Assembly: GCF_004366815.1 (NCBI RefSeq)
Contig: NZ_SORI01000006.1
Span: forward strand, 80,993-144,992
Origin: Aminivibrio pyruvatiphilus
GTDB lineage: Bacteria; Synergistota; Synergistia; Synergistales; Aminobacteriaceae
DNA: 64,000 nt
Reading direction: 5' to 3'
Shown here: piece by piece, positions 1-8,161 of the stretch
Position numbering within the stretch: position 1 is the stretch's first letter
Layout: the number at the start of each line of letters is the position of its first letter
Notes under the pieces: model-generated
Database searches by the model: none
Seen by the model: the letters and a program-made list of their open reading frames with translations, nothing else
Told to the model about the DNA's origin: nothing
Translations under genes and position numbers: made by a program

Positions 1-827
1 CATGGATTCTCTCCCTCTTTCAGAAAGGAAACCACCGCTTCGGCGAATTCCTTCGGTTTTTCCGCATGAATGGAATGGGCTGCTCCCTCAACGGACAGGT
101 ACTTCCCCCGGGGAAGCTTTTCTGCCAGTTCCCGCCCGGCGGAAGAGGCAAACAGCAGATCTTCCGCGGCGGAAAGGACCAGCGTCGGAGCACTGACGGA
201 GACGGCAAGGTTCCGGCCGTCGAAGGCGGCGATGGCGTTCACCTGGTTCCGGAACGAGACTGGAGCCTGGGGGAAGGGATAGGAGAGGGCAAACTCCACG
301 GCGCCTTTCACCGTGTCCTTGTCCTCGAAAAAGGCGGGGGAAAAAATCCAGTAGAAGACGGTCCGGAAAAAGCCGGCCGGATCTTCCTCCCTCTCGTACA
401 GGTCGGCCAGATCGGAAAAGAGCAGGGTATTCCTGGAGGAACTTTTTTCACCCGTGGCAGCGAGGACCAGCTTTTTCACCCTGTCGGGGTACCGGGCGGC
501 AAGGCTGAGGGCGGTGAAGCCTCCCATGGAATGGCCCAGCACGTGGACGGGGCCGTACCCGAGATAGTCGATCAGGGCGGCGCAGTCGTCCGCCATGAGA
601 TCCACAGAAACCGGCGCGTCCTCCGGAACGGAACGGCCGATTCCCCGGTTGTCCACGACGATCACCCGAAAATGCTCCGACAGGGCGGGCAGAACCGTCT
701 GCCAGCTCGAAACGTCCGACGCCAGGCCGGCGACAAGCAACAAGGGAGGCCCGTCTCCTCCGTGCACCTCATAATACAGCTCCACGTCGCTCAGCATCAG
801 CATGGAAGCCAGGATCAGCGTAGCCAT
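1..827 (-). CDS. alpha/beta hydrolase (3' end outside window)
   Basis: The minus-strand frame starts at ATG 827, with an AAGGGG ribosome site 7 bases upstream, and stays open to the window edge (275 codons), so the stop lies outside. The protein reads as an alpha/beta-fold hydrolase: oxyanion-region stretch LLLVAGLASDVSSW, then VVDNRGIGRS, the nucleophile elbow GHSMGG near residue 93, and close to the end EGAAHSIHAEKP, carrying the catalytic His. This resembles the 3-oxoadipate enol-lactonase/haloperoxidase-like branch. The substrate cannot be told. An in-frame ATG at 803 lacks a ribosome site. It shares direction with the two genes upstream of it but is separated from them by about 86 bases. 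Confidence 0.85.
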   Translation of the reverse strand, partial: MATLILASMLMLSDVELYYEVHGGDGPPLLLVAGLASDVSSWQTVLPALSEHFRVIVVDNRGIGRSVPEDAPVSVDLMADDCAALIDYLGYGPVHVLGHSMGGFTALSLAARYPDRVKKLVLAATGEKSSSRNTLLFSDLADLYEREEDPAGFFRTVFYWIFSPAFFEDKDTVKGAVEFALSYPFPQAPVSFRNQVNAIAAFDGRNLAVSVSAPTLVLSAAEDLLFASSAGRELAEKLPRGKYLSVEGAAHSIHAEKPKEFAEAVVSFLKEGENP

Positions 828-913
828 TCCACAACCCCTTTCGGCAGGATAGAAACATCTTAACACCGTTGCCTGCCCGAAAAAAGGGCGAATGTGCCGG
901 TACGTGTTTCCGG

Positions 914-1813
914 CTACCGCTTCATGGTCCTCCAGCCGAGGGATTGGGCCAGCCTGCTCCCGTTGGCGATGAGGACGCAGCGGTCAACGTCTTTCTGCTG
1001 CCAGGCCTCGTTGATGGCCTTGCCCAGGCTGTCCAGTGCATCCCGCTGCTCCCGTATTCCCTTATATTCGTTGTAGAGAGCCTTCCGGTTTTCGTTCTCC
1101 CGGTTGAAAGCCTCCACCTTCGCGTTGTAATCGGCCTGCCTGAACTTGAACGTCTGGAGCATGGACGAGCGCACCGCCTTGTTCTGCTCGTTCCGGATCG
1201 CGTCCGCCATCCTGTCCAGCTCCGCCCGTTCGGCGTCGAGCCGGGCTTTCCTGCTCTTCTGCTGTTCGTCCAGACCCTTTATCCTGTCCGCCTGCTGCTT
1301 CATTGTGCCGCCCAGGCGGTTCCGTTCGTTCGATATAGCTTTTCCAAGGGCCTGCAGCTGTTTTTTGGCCCGTTCGACGTACTCCCTGTCAAGATTTTTG
1401 TTGTTCCCCCGCTGGATGATTTTCAGCGAGAAGCGGGTCAGGTTGTTCGTCGACGCGAGGATGCTGACCTTGTAGTGATGGTAGGCCGCGTTATTGGCAG
1501 GTTTTCCGGAGGGTGCGGTGTAGCTCAGCTCGTGGGATGTTCTCTGGTCGCTTCCAGCCACGGAGTTCTGTGCCCACTCGTTTCCCGCCGGGGTCATGAA
1601 GAGAATGTCCACCGATGTAGGGTAGTCCGACCCCACGCTGACCGAAAAGCTGTCGCCGGGATTGCATTTTATCGTGTAGGTGTAGGGATAGGGTCCCCCG
1701 ACGGTGCCGGAGGTGGAATAGTCCGCGGATGAGGGCTGAACGGCGGCACAAAGGACACACAGTGCAGAAAGCAGGACAAACAAAGACGTTCTGGGGATGT
1801 TCGTTTTTTTCAT
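914..1813 (-). CDS. exported coiled-coil protein of unknown function
   Basis: The start at ATG 1813 is fixed by a GGAAAGGAG site and by the signal peptide that follows (MKKTNIPRTSLFVLLSALCV..., likely cleavage after SSA near residue 33). The mature protein (about 266 residues) has a Gly/Ser/Thr/Tyr-rich, probably beta-rich part to about residue 135. This is followed by a long charged helical stretch (about 140-270) rich in Lys, Glu, Arg, Gln and Asn, typical of a coiled coil. I do not recognise a family. It lies 37 bases downstream of another small exported protein in the same direction, so the two are probably cotranscribed and act in the periplasm or at the outer membrane. Confidence 0.7.
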   Translation of the reverse strand: MKKTNIPRTSLFVLLSALCVLCAAVQPSSADYSTSGTVGGPYPYTYTIKCNPGDSFSVSVGSDYPTSVDILFMTPAGNEWAQNSVAGSDQRTSHELSYTAPSGKPANNAAYHHYKVSILASTNNLTRFSLKIIQRGNNKNLDREYVERAKKQLQALGKAISNERNRLGGTMKQQADRIKGLDEQQKSRKARLDAERAELDRMADAIRNEQNKAVRSSMLQTFKFRQADYNAKVEAFNRENENRKALYNEYKGIREQRDALDSLGKAINEAWQQKDVDRCVLIANGSRLAQSLGWRTMKR

Positions 1814-1850
1814 ATCGCTCTCCTTTCCGGGGGGTGAGCACAACCGTCTC

Positions 1851-2309
1851 TCAAAGATCCAGCCAGGCGTTCCCCATTCCATACCGTATCTTATCGGCAT
1901 TGTCTATAAAGAGACTCTCCATCACGTCATTCAGATACGTGTAGCTTGTTATGGAACCGCCGTCCGCGGCGACTGTCACGTAGACAAGATCGCCCTTTTC
2001 GGGGTAGAAATATATGGTTCCGCCCGCCGGGGGCTGCTGCCACGAATGGTCCACGGAGTAGCAGGTACCCGAAAACAGTTCCGGCACCCCCTCCGACATC
2101 GGGTGCCGCAGTCTGAAAACGACACTTTTCCATGTACTCTGCCTGTCGGTCTCCAGCGTCTTTACCTCTTCCACCACCGCCGTCGCCCTGATCTTCGACT
2201 GCTCCGACATCCGGGAGTACACTTCCGGCGGCATCACGCTCTCCGCCGGAAAACAGAATGCGGAAAAAAGAAAAACCAGCACTGATGCAGCGATTCTGCA
2301 ACGATTCAT
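1851..2309 (-). CDS. small exported protein of unknown function
   Basis: ATG 2309 follows a GAGAGGAGGGAAG ribosome site and opens a signal peptide (MNRCRIAASVLVFLFSAFCF). The mature part is about 130 residues. It contains ATAVVEEVKTLETDR, SGTCYSVDHSWQQPPAGGTIYFYPEKGDLVYVTV and a short C-terminal segment. The central part looks like a small beta-barrel or OB-like secreted domain, but no family is recognised. The open frame continues 20 codons further upstream without a ribosome site, so the signal-peptide start is preferred. It is the first gene of a probable two-gene unit with the coiled-coil protein downstream. Confidence 0.65.
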   Translation of the reverse strand: MNRCRIAASVLVFLFSAFCFPAESVMPPEVYSRMSEQSKIRATAVVEEVKTLETDRQSTWKSVVFRLRHPMSEGVPELFSGTCYSVDHSWQQPPAGGTIYFYPEKGDLVYVTVAADGGSITSYTYLNDVMESLFIDNADKIRYGMGNAWLDL

Positions 2310-2469
2310 CCGCTTCCCTCCTCTCCCGAAGTATTTTCTTCCTGCTTGTGCCGTCTTCGGGAACAGCATCCTGAGACACTTTTCCGCTGCGGCATCCGCC
2401 GCAGTTTCCGCCGATGACGGCTTATCCCTGCCCGGCCTGTTTCGAAGTGAACCGGCATGATGACGGCAA

Positions 2470-2506
2470 TTGACGTGACAAATTACAATTAACTCAATGT
2501 TATAAT
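2470..2506 (+). promoter_or_regulatory. possible promoter for the SH3-domain gene
   Basis: A perfect TATAAT occurs at 2501-2506, about 42 bases before the GTG start at 2548, in an AT-rich patch. A TTGACG is present at 2470-2475, but the 25-base gap is too long for a normal sigma-70 promoter. TGACAA at 2476-2481 (19-base gap) is a weaker alternative. The -10 element is clear; the -35 is not. Confidence 0.4.
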
Positions 2507-2547
2507 ATCATCCGGTCCGTTGAAGCTCAAGGGAAGGGGGTTCTCCG

Positions 2548-3291
2548 GTGAACGGGAAAAAAGGATGGATTCTTCTCTGCATTCTGTGGGCAGGATCGGT
2601 GCTTTTCGCCGGTGCTCCGGCCGGAGCGTCGCTTCCTTCGGGGGAGGAACTCCGGGTGCGCCCCGCCCCGGCCTTCGTCTCGGGTACGGGAGTGAACGTA
2701 AGGTCCGGCCCGTCCACGGCATTTAAAAGCCTGGGAAAGCTGGACGGCCAGGATTCTGAAGAACTGGCGGCAGTAGACGCGGCCCGGGGAGAGGACGGAA
2801 AAACATGGTTCCTGATTCTTTCCGCAAAAGCCGGGGAAGGATGGATCCGGGGGGATTTCCTCAGGTTCGAGGGGCTGGACGATTCCCTGTGGCGTCTCTT
2901 CACCCGAATCCGCCGGGATCTCGGCGTCACACCTGTCATGGCCGTTTCTCGCCTGGGAAAGCCGGACACAACAAAAAGCCGGTCCTTCCGCCCTGAAGAC
3001 AGGCCGGAGGATGTCACCGAGACGGAAATGGTCTACCCCGAAGGAACCCTGGTGTTCTGGAGTATGAAGGACGGCGCCTTTCTCGTGTCGGCTGACTTCA
3101 CGGGAAGAATCGACGGCTTCGGTGAGGTCGCCTTCGGAGCGGACGCTGACGCAGTTGAGAAACTGCTCGGGCCGCCTCACGGGGTGCGGAACCGGGTATG
3201 GACCTACCACTCGGGCATGAGCCGGATCCACATCCGCTTCGACATGGACGGCCGTGTCGACCGGCTGATTCTCGAACGGGATCCTTACTAG
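2548..3291 (+). CDS. exported SH3-like domain protein
   Basis: GTG start at 2548, with GGGAAGGGGG 7 bases upstream. A signal peptide (MNGKKGWILLCILWAGSVLFAGAPAGA) is followed by a bacterial SH3 (SH3b) domain at about residues 45-110, shown by VNVRSGPSTAFKSLGKL and KAGEGWIRGDFL. The remaining roughly 130 residues hold a second beta-rich domain ending in a repeat-like IHIRFDMDGRVDRLILERDPY. SH3b domains of exported proteins commonly bind peptidoglycan or peptides. The gene stands alone and ends at a strong bidirectional terminator. Confidence 0.75.
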   Translation: MNGKKGWILLCILWAGSVLFAGAPAGASLPSGEELRVRPAPAFVSGTGVNVRSGPSTAFKSLGKLDGQDSEELAAVDAARGEDGKTWFLILSAKAGEGWIRGDFLRFEGLDDSLWRLFTRIRRDLGVTPVMAVSRLGKPDTTKSRSFRPEDRPEDVTETEMVYPEGTLVFWSMKDGAFLVSADFTGRIDGFGEVAFGADADAVEKLLGPPHGVRNRVWTYHSGMSRIHIRFDMDGRVDRLILERDPY

Positions 3292-3303
3292 GAAAGCAAC
3301 ATG

Positions 3304-3342
3304 ACGAAGGCCCCGGCATTCTTGCCGGGGCCTTCGTTTTTC
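3304..3342. terminator. bidirectional rho-independent terminator
   Basis: A perfect 15-bp stem (3304-3318 with 3323-3337) closes over a TTCT loop and is followed on the plus strand by a T run (3337-3341). It lies between the convergent ends of the SH3-domain gene and the TRAP operon (dctM stop at 3341), so it probably serves both. Confidence 0.85.
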
Positions 3343-4621
3343 ACCGGATAAATCCCAGCATTCTCGGCAGGAAAAGAGAAATGGGGGCGACGTAGGTTAC
3401 GAGGAGAAGCACCCCGAGCAGGGCTGCCACAAACCGCATGGATGCCGCGGACACTCTTTCCAGGCTCAGCCCCGTGATGCCGCAGCTCACGAAGAGGCAG
3501 ACCCCCACCGGCGGAGTGGCCATTCCGATGGCCAGGTTCAGCACCATCATGAAGCCGAAATGCAGGGGGTGGATTCCCAGCTTCACCGCTATAGGGGCAA
3601 GGATCGGGGCGAGGAGAATGATGGCCGCGCCTGTTTCCATGAACATCCCCACGATGAGGAGCAGGATGTTCACGATGAGAAGGAATACGTAGGGGTTCGA
3701 CGTGGCCGAAAGAAACATCGACGAAAGTTTCACCGGAATCTGGTTCGCCGCGATAACCCAGGCGAACACGTTGGCCATGGAGATAATCAGCAACACCGCG
3801 CCGGTGGTGATGCCGCTCTGGAACAGAATGTGGGGCAGATCCCTCCACGTTATTTCCCTGAACACGAACTTGCCGACGAAAAAGGCGTAAATGACCGCCA
3901 CAGCCGCAGCTTCGGTAGGTGTGAACACCCCTCCGAGAATCCCTCCCAGGATGATGATGGGAGCCATCAGCGCCCAGATGGAAGACCTGAACTCATGGGC
4001 GACCCGTTTGGAAGAAAACCCTTCCGACTTAGGGTAGTTCCGTTTTTTCGAAACGCGGTAGACCACTATCATGAGGGCGATGCCCATGAGAATCCCGGGG
4101 ATGAAGCCTGCCGCAAACAGCCCTCCCACCGAGACATTCACCGAAACGCCGTAGATGACCATGATGATGCTCGGGGGAATGATGGGGCCGATCACCGACG
4201 ACGTCGCGGTGACCGCGGCGCTGAAGTCGACGTCGTAGCCGTTCTTTTCCATGGAGGGGATCATGATCGATCCTATGGCAGACGTGTCCGCCACTGCGGA
4301 GCCGCTGATGCCGGCGAAAATCATGGACGCCAGGATATTGGCGTGGGCAAGGCCGCCCCTGATGTGCCCCACGAGACTGTCGGCAAAGGCGATGATCCGT
4401 GCCGTGGTGCCTCCCCGGTTCATGAGATCCCCCGCGAGAATGAAAAAGGGGACCGCCATGAGAGGGAAAGAATCGATTCCAGCAAACATCCTCTGCGCCA
4501 CGAGCTGCATCGGCACACCCATGGCGAAAATCACCGCCATGCCGGTCATGCCGAGGACCAGGGCAAGGGGGATGCCGATGATGAAGCAGAGAAGAAATAC
4601 TCCCGTCATGAGGACCGTCAT
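3341..4621 (-). CDS. dctM: TRAP transporter large permease DctM
   Basis: This 426-residue, highly hydrophobic protein has the usual DctM length and about a dozen membrane segments. Family hallmarks are FFILAGDLMNRGGTTARIIAFADSLVGHIRGGLAHANILASMIFAGISGSAVADTSAIGS and TPPVGVCLF (shown here as parts of the inner-membrane ion-translocating core). It carries the sodium-coupled translocation step for a substrate delivered by the DctP protein of the same operon. The ATG overlaps the dctQ stop by four bases (ATGA), indicating translational coupling. The substrate is unknown. Confidence 0.95.
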   Translation of the reverse strand: MTVLMTGVFLLCFIIGIPLALVLGMTGMAVIFAMGVPMQLVAQRMFAGIDSFPLMAVPFFILAGDLMNRGGTTARIIAFADSLVGHIRGGLAHANILASMIFAGISGSAVADTSAIGSIMIPSMEKNGYDVDFSAAVTATSSVIGPIIPPSIIMVIYGVSVNVSVGGLFAAGFIPGILMGIALMIVVYRVSKKRNYPKSEGFSSKRVAHEFRSSIWALMAPIIILGGILGGVFTPTEAAAVAVIYAFFVGKFVFREITWRDLPHILFQSGITTGAVLLIISMANVFAWVIAANQIPVKLSSMFLSATSNPYVFLLIVNILLLIVGMFMETGAAIILLAPILAPIAVKLGIHPLHFGFMMVLNLAIGMATPPVGVCLFVSCGITGLSLERVSAASMRFVAALLGVLLLVTYVAPISLFLPRMLGFIR

Positions 4622-5151
4622 TGCCCGGCACCTTCCTTTCCCTTCAGCGCCGCTTCAAGCTCCAGGTCCGCCGTGGAGAGGGACCGTGAGGACCGGCTCA
4701 GGACGAGAAAAAGCAGGTGCAGGAACATGTACACCGAGCCGACGGGAATGGCCAGGTAGGGTATCCACATGGGAAAGTCCATGGCGGGAGACGTCTGGCT
4801 CCAGAGGCTTATCATGAGGTTCACGCCCTGGACGGTAACTGCCGCGAGAAACACCATTACGGCAAGCTCCGCGGCGAAGGTGACTTTCCGCCTCAGTCCT
4901 TGCGGCAGCCGGTCCATGAACAGGGTCACTCCGATATGCCTTCCCTTCCCCATGGCGTACCCGGCACCGAGAAACGTCACCCAGACCATCATGTACCTCG
5001 CGGCTTCCTCAGACCACCGGATGGGGTCGTTGAGCACAAACCTGTAAAAGACCGCCAGAAAGGCTATGATTCCCATGCCCCCCATGAGAGCGGCCACGAG
5101 GACGAAAGCGGCACGGTCAAAAACTGCGAGAATCCTTTGAAGTACTTTCAC
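4618..5151 (-). CDS. dctQ: TRAP transporter small permease DctQ
   Basis: The protein has 177 residues with four membrane segments. The signature region includes RWSEEAARYMMVWVTFLGAGYAMGKGRHIGV, typical of DctQ. The start is GTG at 5151 with a GGAGAGGTGGAG ribosome region. DctQ associates with DctM in the inner membrane and is needed for TRAP transport. Its stop overlaps the dctM start. A hairpin at 5178-5208 separates it from dctP. Confidence 0.93.
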   Translation of the reverse strand: MKVLQRILAVFDRAAFVLVAALMGGMGIIAFLAVFYRFVLNDPIRWSEEAARYMMVWVTFLGAGYAMGKGRHIGVTLFMDRLPQGLRRKVTFAAELAVMVFLAAVTVQGVNLMISLWSQTSPAMDFPMWIPYLAIPVGSVYMFLHLLFLVLSRSSRSLSTADLELEAALKGKEGAGQ

Positions 5152-5177
5152 TTCTCCACCTCTCCTTCAGAGCGAAA

Positions 5178-5208
5178 GGGGGACAGGGCGGCTGCCCGCC
5201 CTTCCCCC
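5178..5208 (-). promoter_or_regulatory. intercistronic hairpin after dctP
   Basis: AGGGCGG (5185-5191) pairs with CCGCCCT (5196-5202) over a CTGC loop, and an outer GGGGG/CCCCC pairing (5178-5182 with 5204-5208) extends the stem. It sits between dctP and dctQ with no T run, so it is more likely to stabilise the dctP mRNA or reduce read-through than to terminate fully. Confidence 0.55.
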
Positions 5209-5255
5209 GGCAATCAGTGCTGTTCTTTCAAAAAGCACGGTTCCTTTTCGGAAAT

Positions 5256-6287
5256 TTACTTCAGCATCTCCGCCATCTTGGCCTCTGCCGCCGCCACCGC
5301 TTCCAGGGCTTCCTTCACCCACTGCTCGCCCGCCTGGGACTTCACGTAGTCGAGCACGGGAGGCTGGGAGACGGAGCGGAATTCGTTGAGCTGGGCAGCC
5401 GTGGGGACATAGACGGTCATTCCCTTTTCCGTCACGTTGAGAATGCCCGACTGGACCTGCCGCTCGGAAATGGCCCTCTGGGCGATGTTGAAGAGCTGGG
5501 CTCCCTCGTACAGGGCCGCCTTCTGGTCCTCGGACAGCTTTTCCCACACCTTGTCGTTGACGAACATAATCAGGGGGTTGTACAGGTGGCCGTCAAGGAT
5601 GGTGTGCTTCTGCACCTCGTAGTACTTGCCGTTGTTGGTCAGGGTCATGGGAAGCTCGCAGCCGTCCACCACACCCTGCTGGAGGGCCATGTACAGCTCG
5701 CCGAAGGCCACGGGGGTGGGAGAAGCGCCGAGGGCCTCCACCATCTTCATGTGGGCGGGGTTCTCCATGGTCCTGATCTTCAGGCCCTTCATGTCCGCCA
5801 CGGACTTGATCTGCTTCTCGCTGGTGACAAAGTGCCGGTAGCCGTTTTCGCTGATGGCGAGGGTCCGGATGCCGGTGACCTTCCGCATTTCCTCCATGAG
5901 TTTCCTTCCGAAGGGTCCGTCAAGAACTTCCCACGCCACGACCTGGTTCGGGAACAGATAGGGGATGTCGAACACCATGATGGGTTTGAACAGGGTGGGA
6001 ACGGGCCCCGTGGTGATGGTCCCGAGCTCGATGGTCCCCATCTTCAGTCCCTCGAGGATCTCCTTTTCGCTGCCGAGCTGGGAAGCGTGGAACACCTCGA
6101 TCTTCACCGACCCGCCGGTCTTGTTCTGCACGTGGTTCCGGAACAGCTCGACAGCGATGACCGTCCGGTCCTCCGGGTCCGCCGGGCCGGCGTTGGCCAG
6201 CTTCAGCGTCACGTTCGCCGCAGCGGCGGCTCCTGCAAGGGACACTACCAGAACAAGGGCGCACAACACTTTCATCATTTTTTTCAT
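5256..6287 (-). CDS. dctP: TRAP transporter substrate-binding protein DctP
   Basis: 343 residues with a signal peptide (MKKMMKVLCALVLVVSLAGAAAA) and the DctP fold. Recognisable segments are FPNQVVAWEVLDGPFGRKLMEE, the central LKIRTMENPAHMKMVEALGASPTPVAFGELYMALQQGVVDG (substrate-contact Arg and Gly-Glu-Leu region) and GHLYNPLIMFVNDKVW. It is a periplasmic receptor for an organic acid or similar anion. ATG 6287 has a GGAGAGAG ribosome site. It is the first gene of the dctP-dctQ-dctM operon, with its own promoter upstream. Confidence 0.95.
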   Translation of the reverse strand: MKKMMKVLCALVLVVSLAGAAAAANVTLKLANAGPADPEDRTVIAVELFRNHVQNKTGGSVKIEVFHASQLGSEKEILEGLKMGTIELGTITTGPVPTLFKPIMVFDIPYLFPNQVVAWEVLDGPFGRKLMEEMRKVTGIRTLAISENGYRHFVTSEKQIKSVADMKGLKIRTMENPAHMKMVEALGASPTPVAFGELYMALQQGVVDGCELPMTLTNNGKYYEVQKHTILDGHLYNPLIMFVNDKVWEKLSEDQKAALYEGAQLFNIAQRAISERQVQSGILNVTEKGMTVYVPTAAQLNEFRSVSQPPVLDYVKSQAGEQWVKEALEAVAAAEAKMAEMLK

Positions 6288-6334
6288 TCTCTCTCTCCAA
6301 CCTTTCTTTTAAATCTTGGTAAATTTGCCATAGC

Positions 6335-6362
6335 ATTATAAACTAAAGTTCGAGTTCTGCAA
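6335..6362 (-). promoter_or_regulatory. promoter of the first TRAP operon
   Basis: On the minus strand TTGCAG (6362-6357), a 16-base gap and a perfect TATAAT (6340-6335) precede the dctP start by about 48 bases. Only the -35 is imperfect. Confidence 0.55.
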
Positions 6363-6525
6363 GTGGCAATCTGCCCGAATTCGCTGTAGACTAAAAAAAG
6401 ATATTGTCAGGCGGCATAGAGAATATTTTTCAGTCGGGGACAGGCTTCGCAGGATATTTCACCGGAACGGCACAAGAGAGACAGGTTCCATGACGGCACT
6501 ATTCCCTTGCGGAGGAAACGTCGAT

Positions 6526-6573
6526 ACTCAAACTGCAGAACCGCGCTTCGCTGTTTTTTTGAGTGTTCTGCAG
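6526..6573 (+). promoter_or_regulatory. interleaved complementary segments in the leader of the first FapA gene
   Basis: ACTCAAA (6526-6532) is complementary to TTTGAGT (6558-6564). The immediately following CTGCAGAA (6533-6540) is complementary to TTCTGCAG (6566-6573). The order 1-2-1'-2' means the two hairpins either exclude each other or form a pseudoknot. The region ends 20 bases before the AGGAGG ribosome site (6593-6598), so it could control translation of the downstream gene. Function is inferred. Confidence 0.4.
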
Positions 6574-6606
6574 AGGCTCAACGGATCATTCCAGGAGGTT
6601 TTTCCT

Positions 6607-8130
6607 ATGAGCGACATGCGAATGGCCAACATTGACAAACTGACCAGGGAAATAGAGAAACTCCTCTCCGGGGAGGACGTTTCGGAACATTTGCCTCCGG
6701 CTCCCGAGGACCGGGACGCGTCCTGGGAGATACGTGTTTCGGACGACCGTCTTGCGGTCTATCTTGACATGTACCCCTCCACGGGAGACGGGGCCCCTCC
6801 CGATGCGGCAAAAATCTGCGGAAAACTGGCAGCCATGGGGGTGCGGAATGTGGACCAGGACAGGGTGATGGCCCTGTCGACCCTGTGCGGGGAAGGCTAT
6901 CCGGCCTCAGGGGAGGATTCGCTCGTCGCCCGGGGCATTCCCCCGCAGGCCCCCGTTCCGGGAGAAATAGAGTTCCTTGTCCTCATGGAAAGAGCGCAGC
7001 GAGCGGAGGATGACGACACCCCCATCGACTGGAAAAACCTCTGGATAACCCCGTCGGTACATGAAGGAGACGTCATCGCCCGCATCCATCCCCCGAAAGA
7101 AGGAACCGACGGAATCGACGTCTTCGGCAACCCGATCACCGCCGTCTCCCATACAGTCAACCGCATCCGCTACGGCGACGGCGTCACCGTGGCGGAAAGC
7201 GGGGACGGGACCGTGGAGATCGTCTCGGCACGGATCGTGGGGCAGCCCGTTTTCCGGGACAATATGCTGGATGTGCTTCCCCTGCTGATAATCAACGGCG
7301 ACGTGGACATCACGACCGGCAATATCGACTTTTCCGGCTCCGTCCTGGTGACAGGCTCAGTGCTGGAGGGCTTTTCCGTCAGGGCGGAGAGGGAGGTGAC
7401 CGTGCAGGGATGGGTATACAACGCCCGCATTCAGGCAGAAGGCAGCTGTGTCGTCAGGGGCGGCATTACGGGAGAACGGGCTTTCATCTCCGCAGGGGAG
7501 GACATCCGTATCGGCGTGGTCGAACACGCCGCCGTCAGCGCTTCCCGCAAGCTGGAGGTCTTCGGTTACGCTCTTTCCGCCACGCTCGAAGCGGGGGAGT
7601 CTGTCTACGTCCAGGGGAGAAACCGCAGGGGCATCGTCAGCGGAAGCTGTACCGCCGGCAACTCCATCGAGGCCATCTCCGCCGGCTCCCCCATGGAGTC
7701 GCCCACCGTTCTCGAAGTGGGGCGCGACCCGTTCCGCCTCCGGGTAATCCAGGAACTCGAACGGAAACAGGAGGTTTTTCTGGACATGCAGAAAAAGATT
7801 GAGAAAGCCATTCTCTCCATCAAGAGGAACGGACCTTCCCTCGACCTCAATGTCCTTACGGAGGAAGAGAAAGGCAAACTCGCCCTCCTTGTGCACTACC
7901 ACGGCAGAATGAAGGCTTCCGCCGCAGAGCTGGGCGCCAGGATCGACAATGAAAAACGGGCCTCCCTGGGCGAACACCGGGTTCTGCCCCGCGTCCGCAT
8001 CCGGGACAGAATTTACCCCAACGTCACCCTGAAAATCTGGGGGCAGAACCTGGTGATCAAACAGCAGGAATCCCACGTTTCTTTCACTATGGACAGGGAC
8101 CGGGGACAGATAGCGAGAGGCGTTTTCTGA
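6607..8130 (+). CDS. FapA/DUF342 family protein, copy 1
   Basis: The 507-residue start at ATG 6607 is set by AGGAGG at 6593-6598. The open frame extends further upstream but without an equally good site. The protein is of the FapA (DUF342) type: an N-terminal alpha/beta domain with DDRLAVYLDMYPSTGDGAPPD, then AFHPPKEGTDGIDVFGN-like residues (written here HPPKEGTDGIDVFGN), and a central right-handed beta-helix of repeated G-D-V/G-S-V strands (IINGDVDITTGNIDFSGSV). A C-terminal coiled coil follows, with a closing small beta domain. FapA-type proteins are linked to surface or polar targeting and polymer functions, but the biochemical role is poorly known. A close paralogue lies at 9805-11322, and each copy is followed by a PAS protein. 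Confidence 0.8.
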   Translation: MSDMRMANIDKLTREIEKLLSGEDVSEHLPPAPEDRDASWEIRVSDDRLAVYLDMYPSTGDGAPPDAAKICGKLAAMGVRNVDQDRVMALSTLCGEGYPASGEDSLVARGIPPQAPVPGEIEFLVLMERAQRAEDDDTPIDWKNLWITPSVHEGDVIARIHPPKEGTDGIDVFGNPITAVSHTVNRIRYGDGVTVAESGDGTVEIVSARIVGQPVFRDNMLDVLPLLIINGDVDITTGNIDFSGSVLVTGSVLEGFSVRAEREVTVQGWVYNARIQAEGSCVVRGGITGERAFISAGEDIRIGVVEHAAVSASRKLEVFGYALSATLEAGESVYVQGRNRRGIVSGSCTAGNSIEAISAGSPMESPTVLEVGRDPFRLRVIQELERKQEVFLDMQKKIEKAILSIKRNGPSLDLNVLTEEEKGKLALLVHYHGRMKASAAELGARIDNEKRASLGEHRVLPRVRIRDRIYPNVTLKIWGQNLVIKQQESHVSFTMDRDRGQIARGVF

Positions 8131-8161
8131 GGGCGAAATGTCCCGAAGGAGGTATGGAGCG

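Noticed and set aside
3560-4759. 399-codon open frame opposite dctM and dctQ
   Set aside because: Low-complexity His/Arg/Asp-rich shadow of conserved transporter genes.
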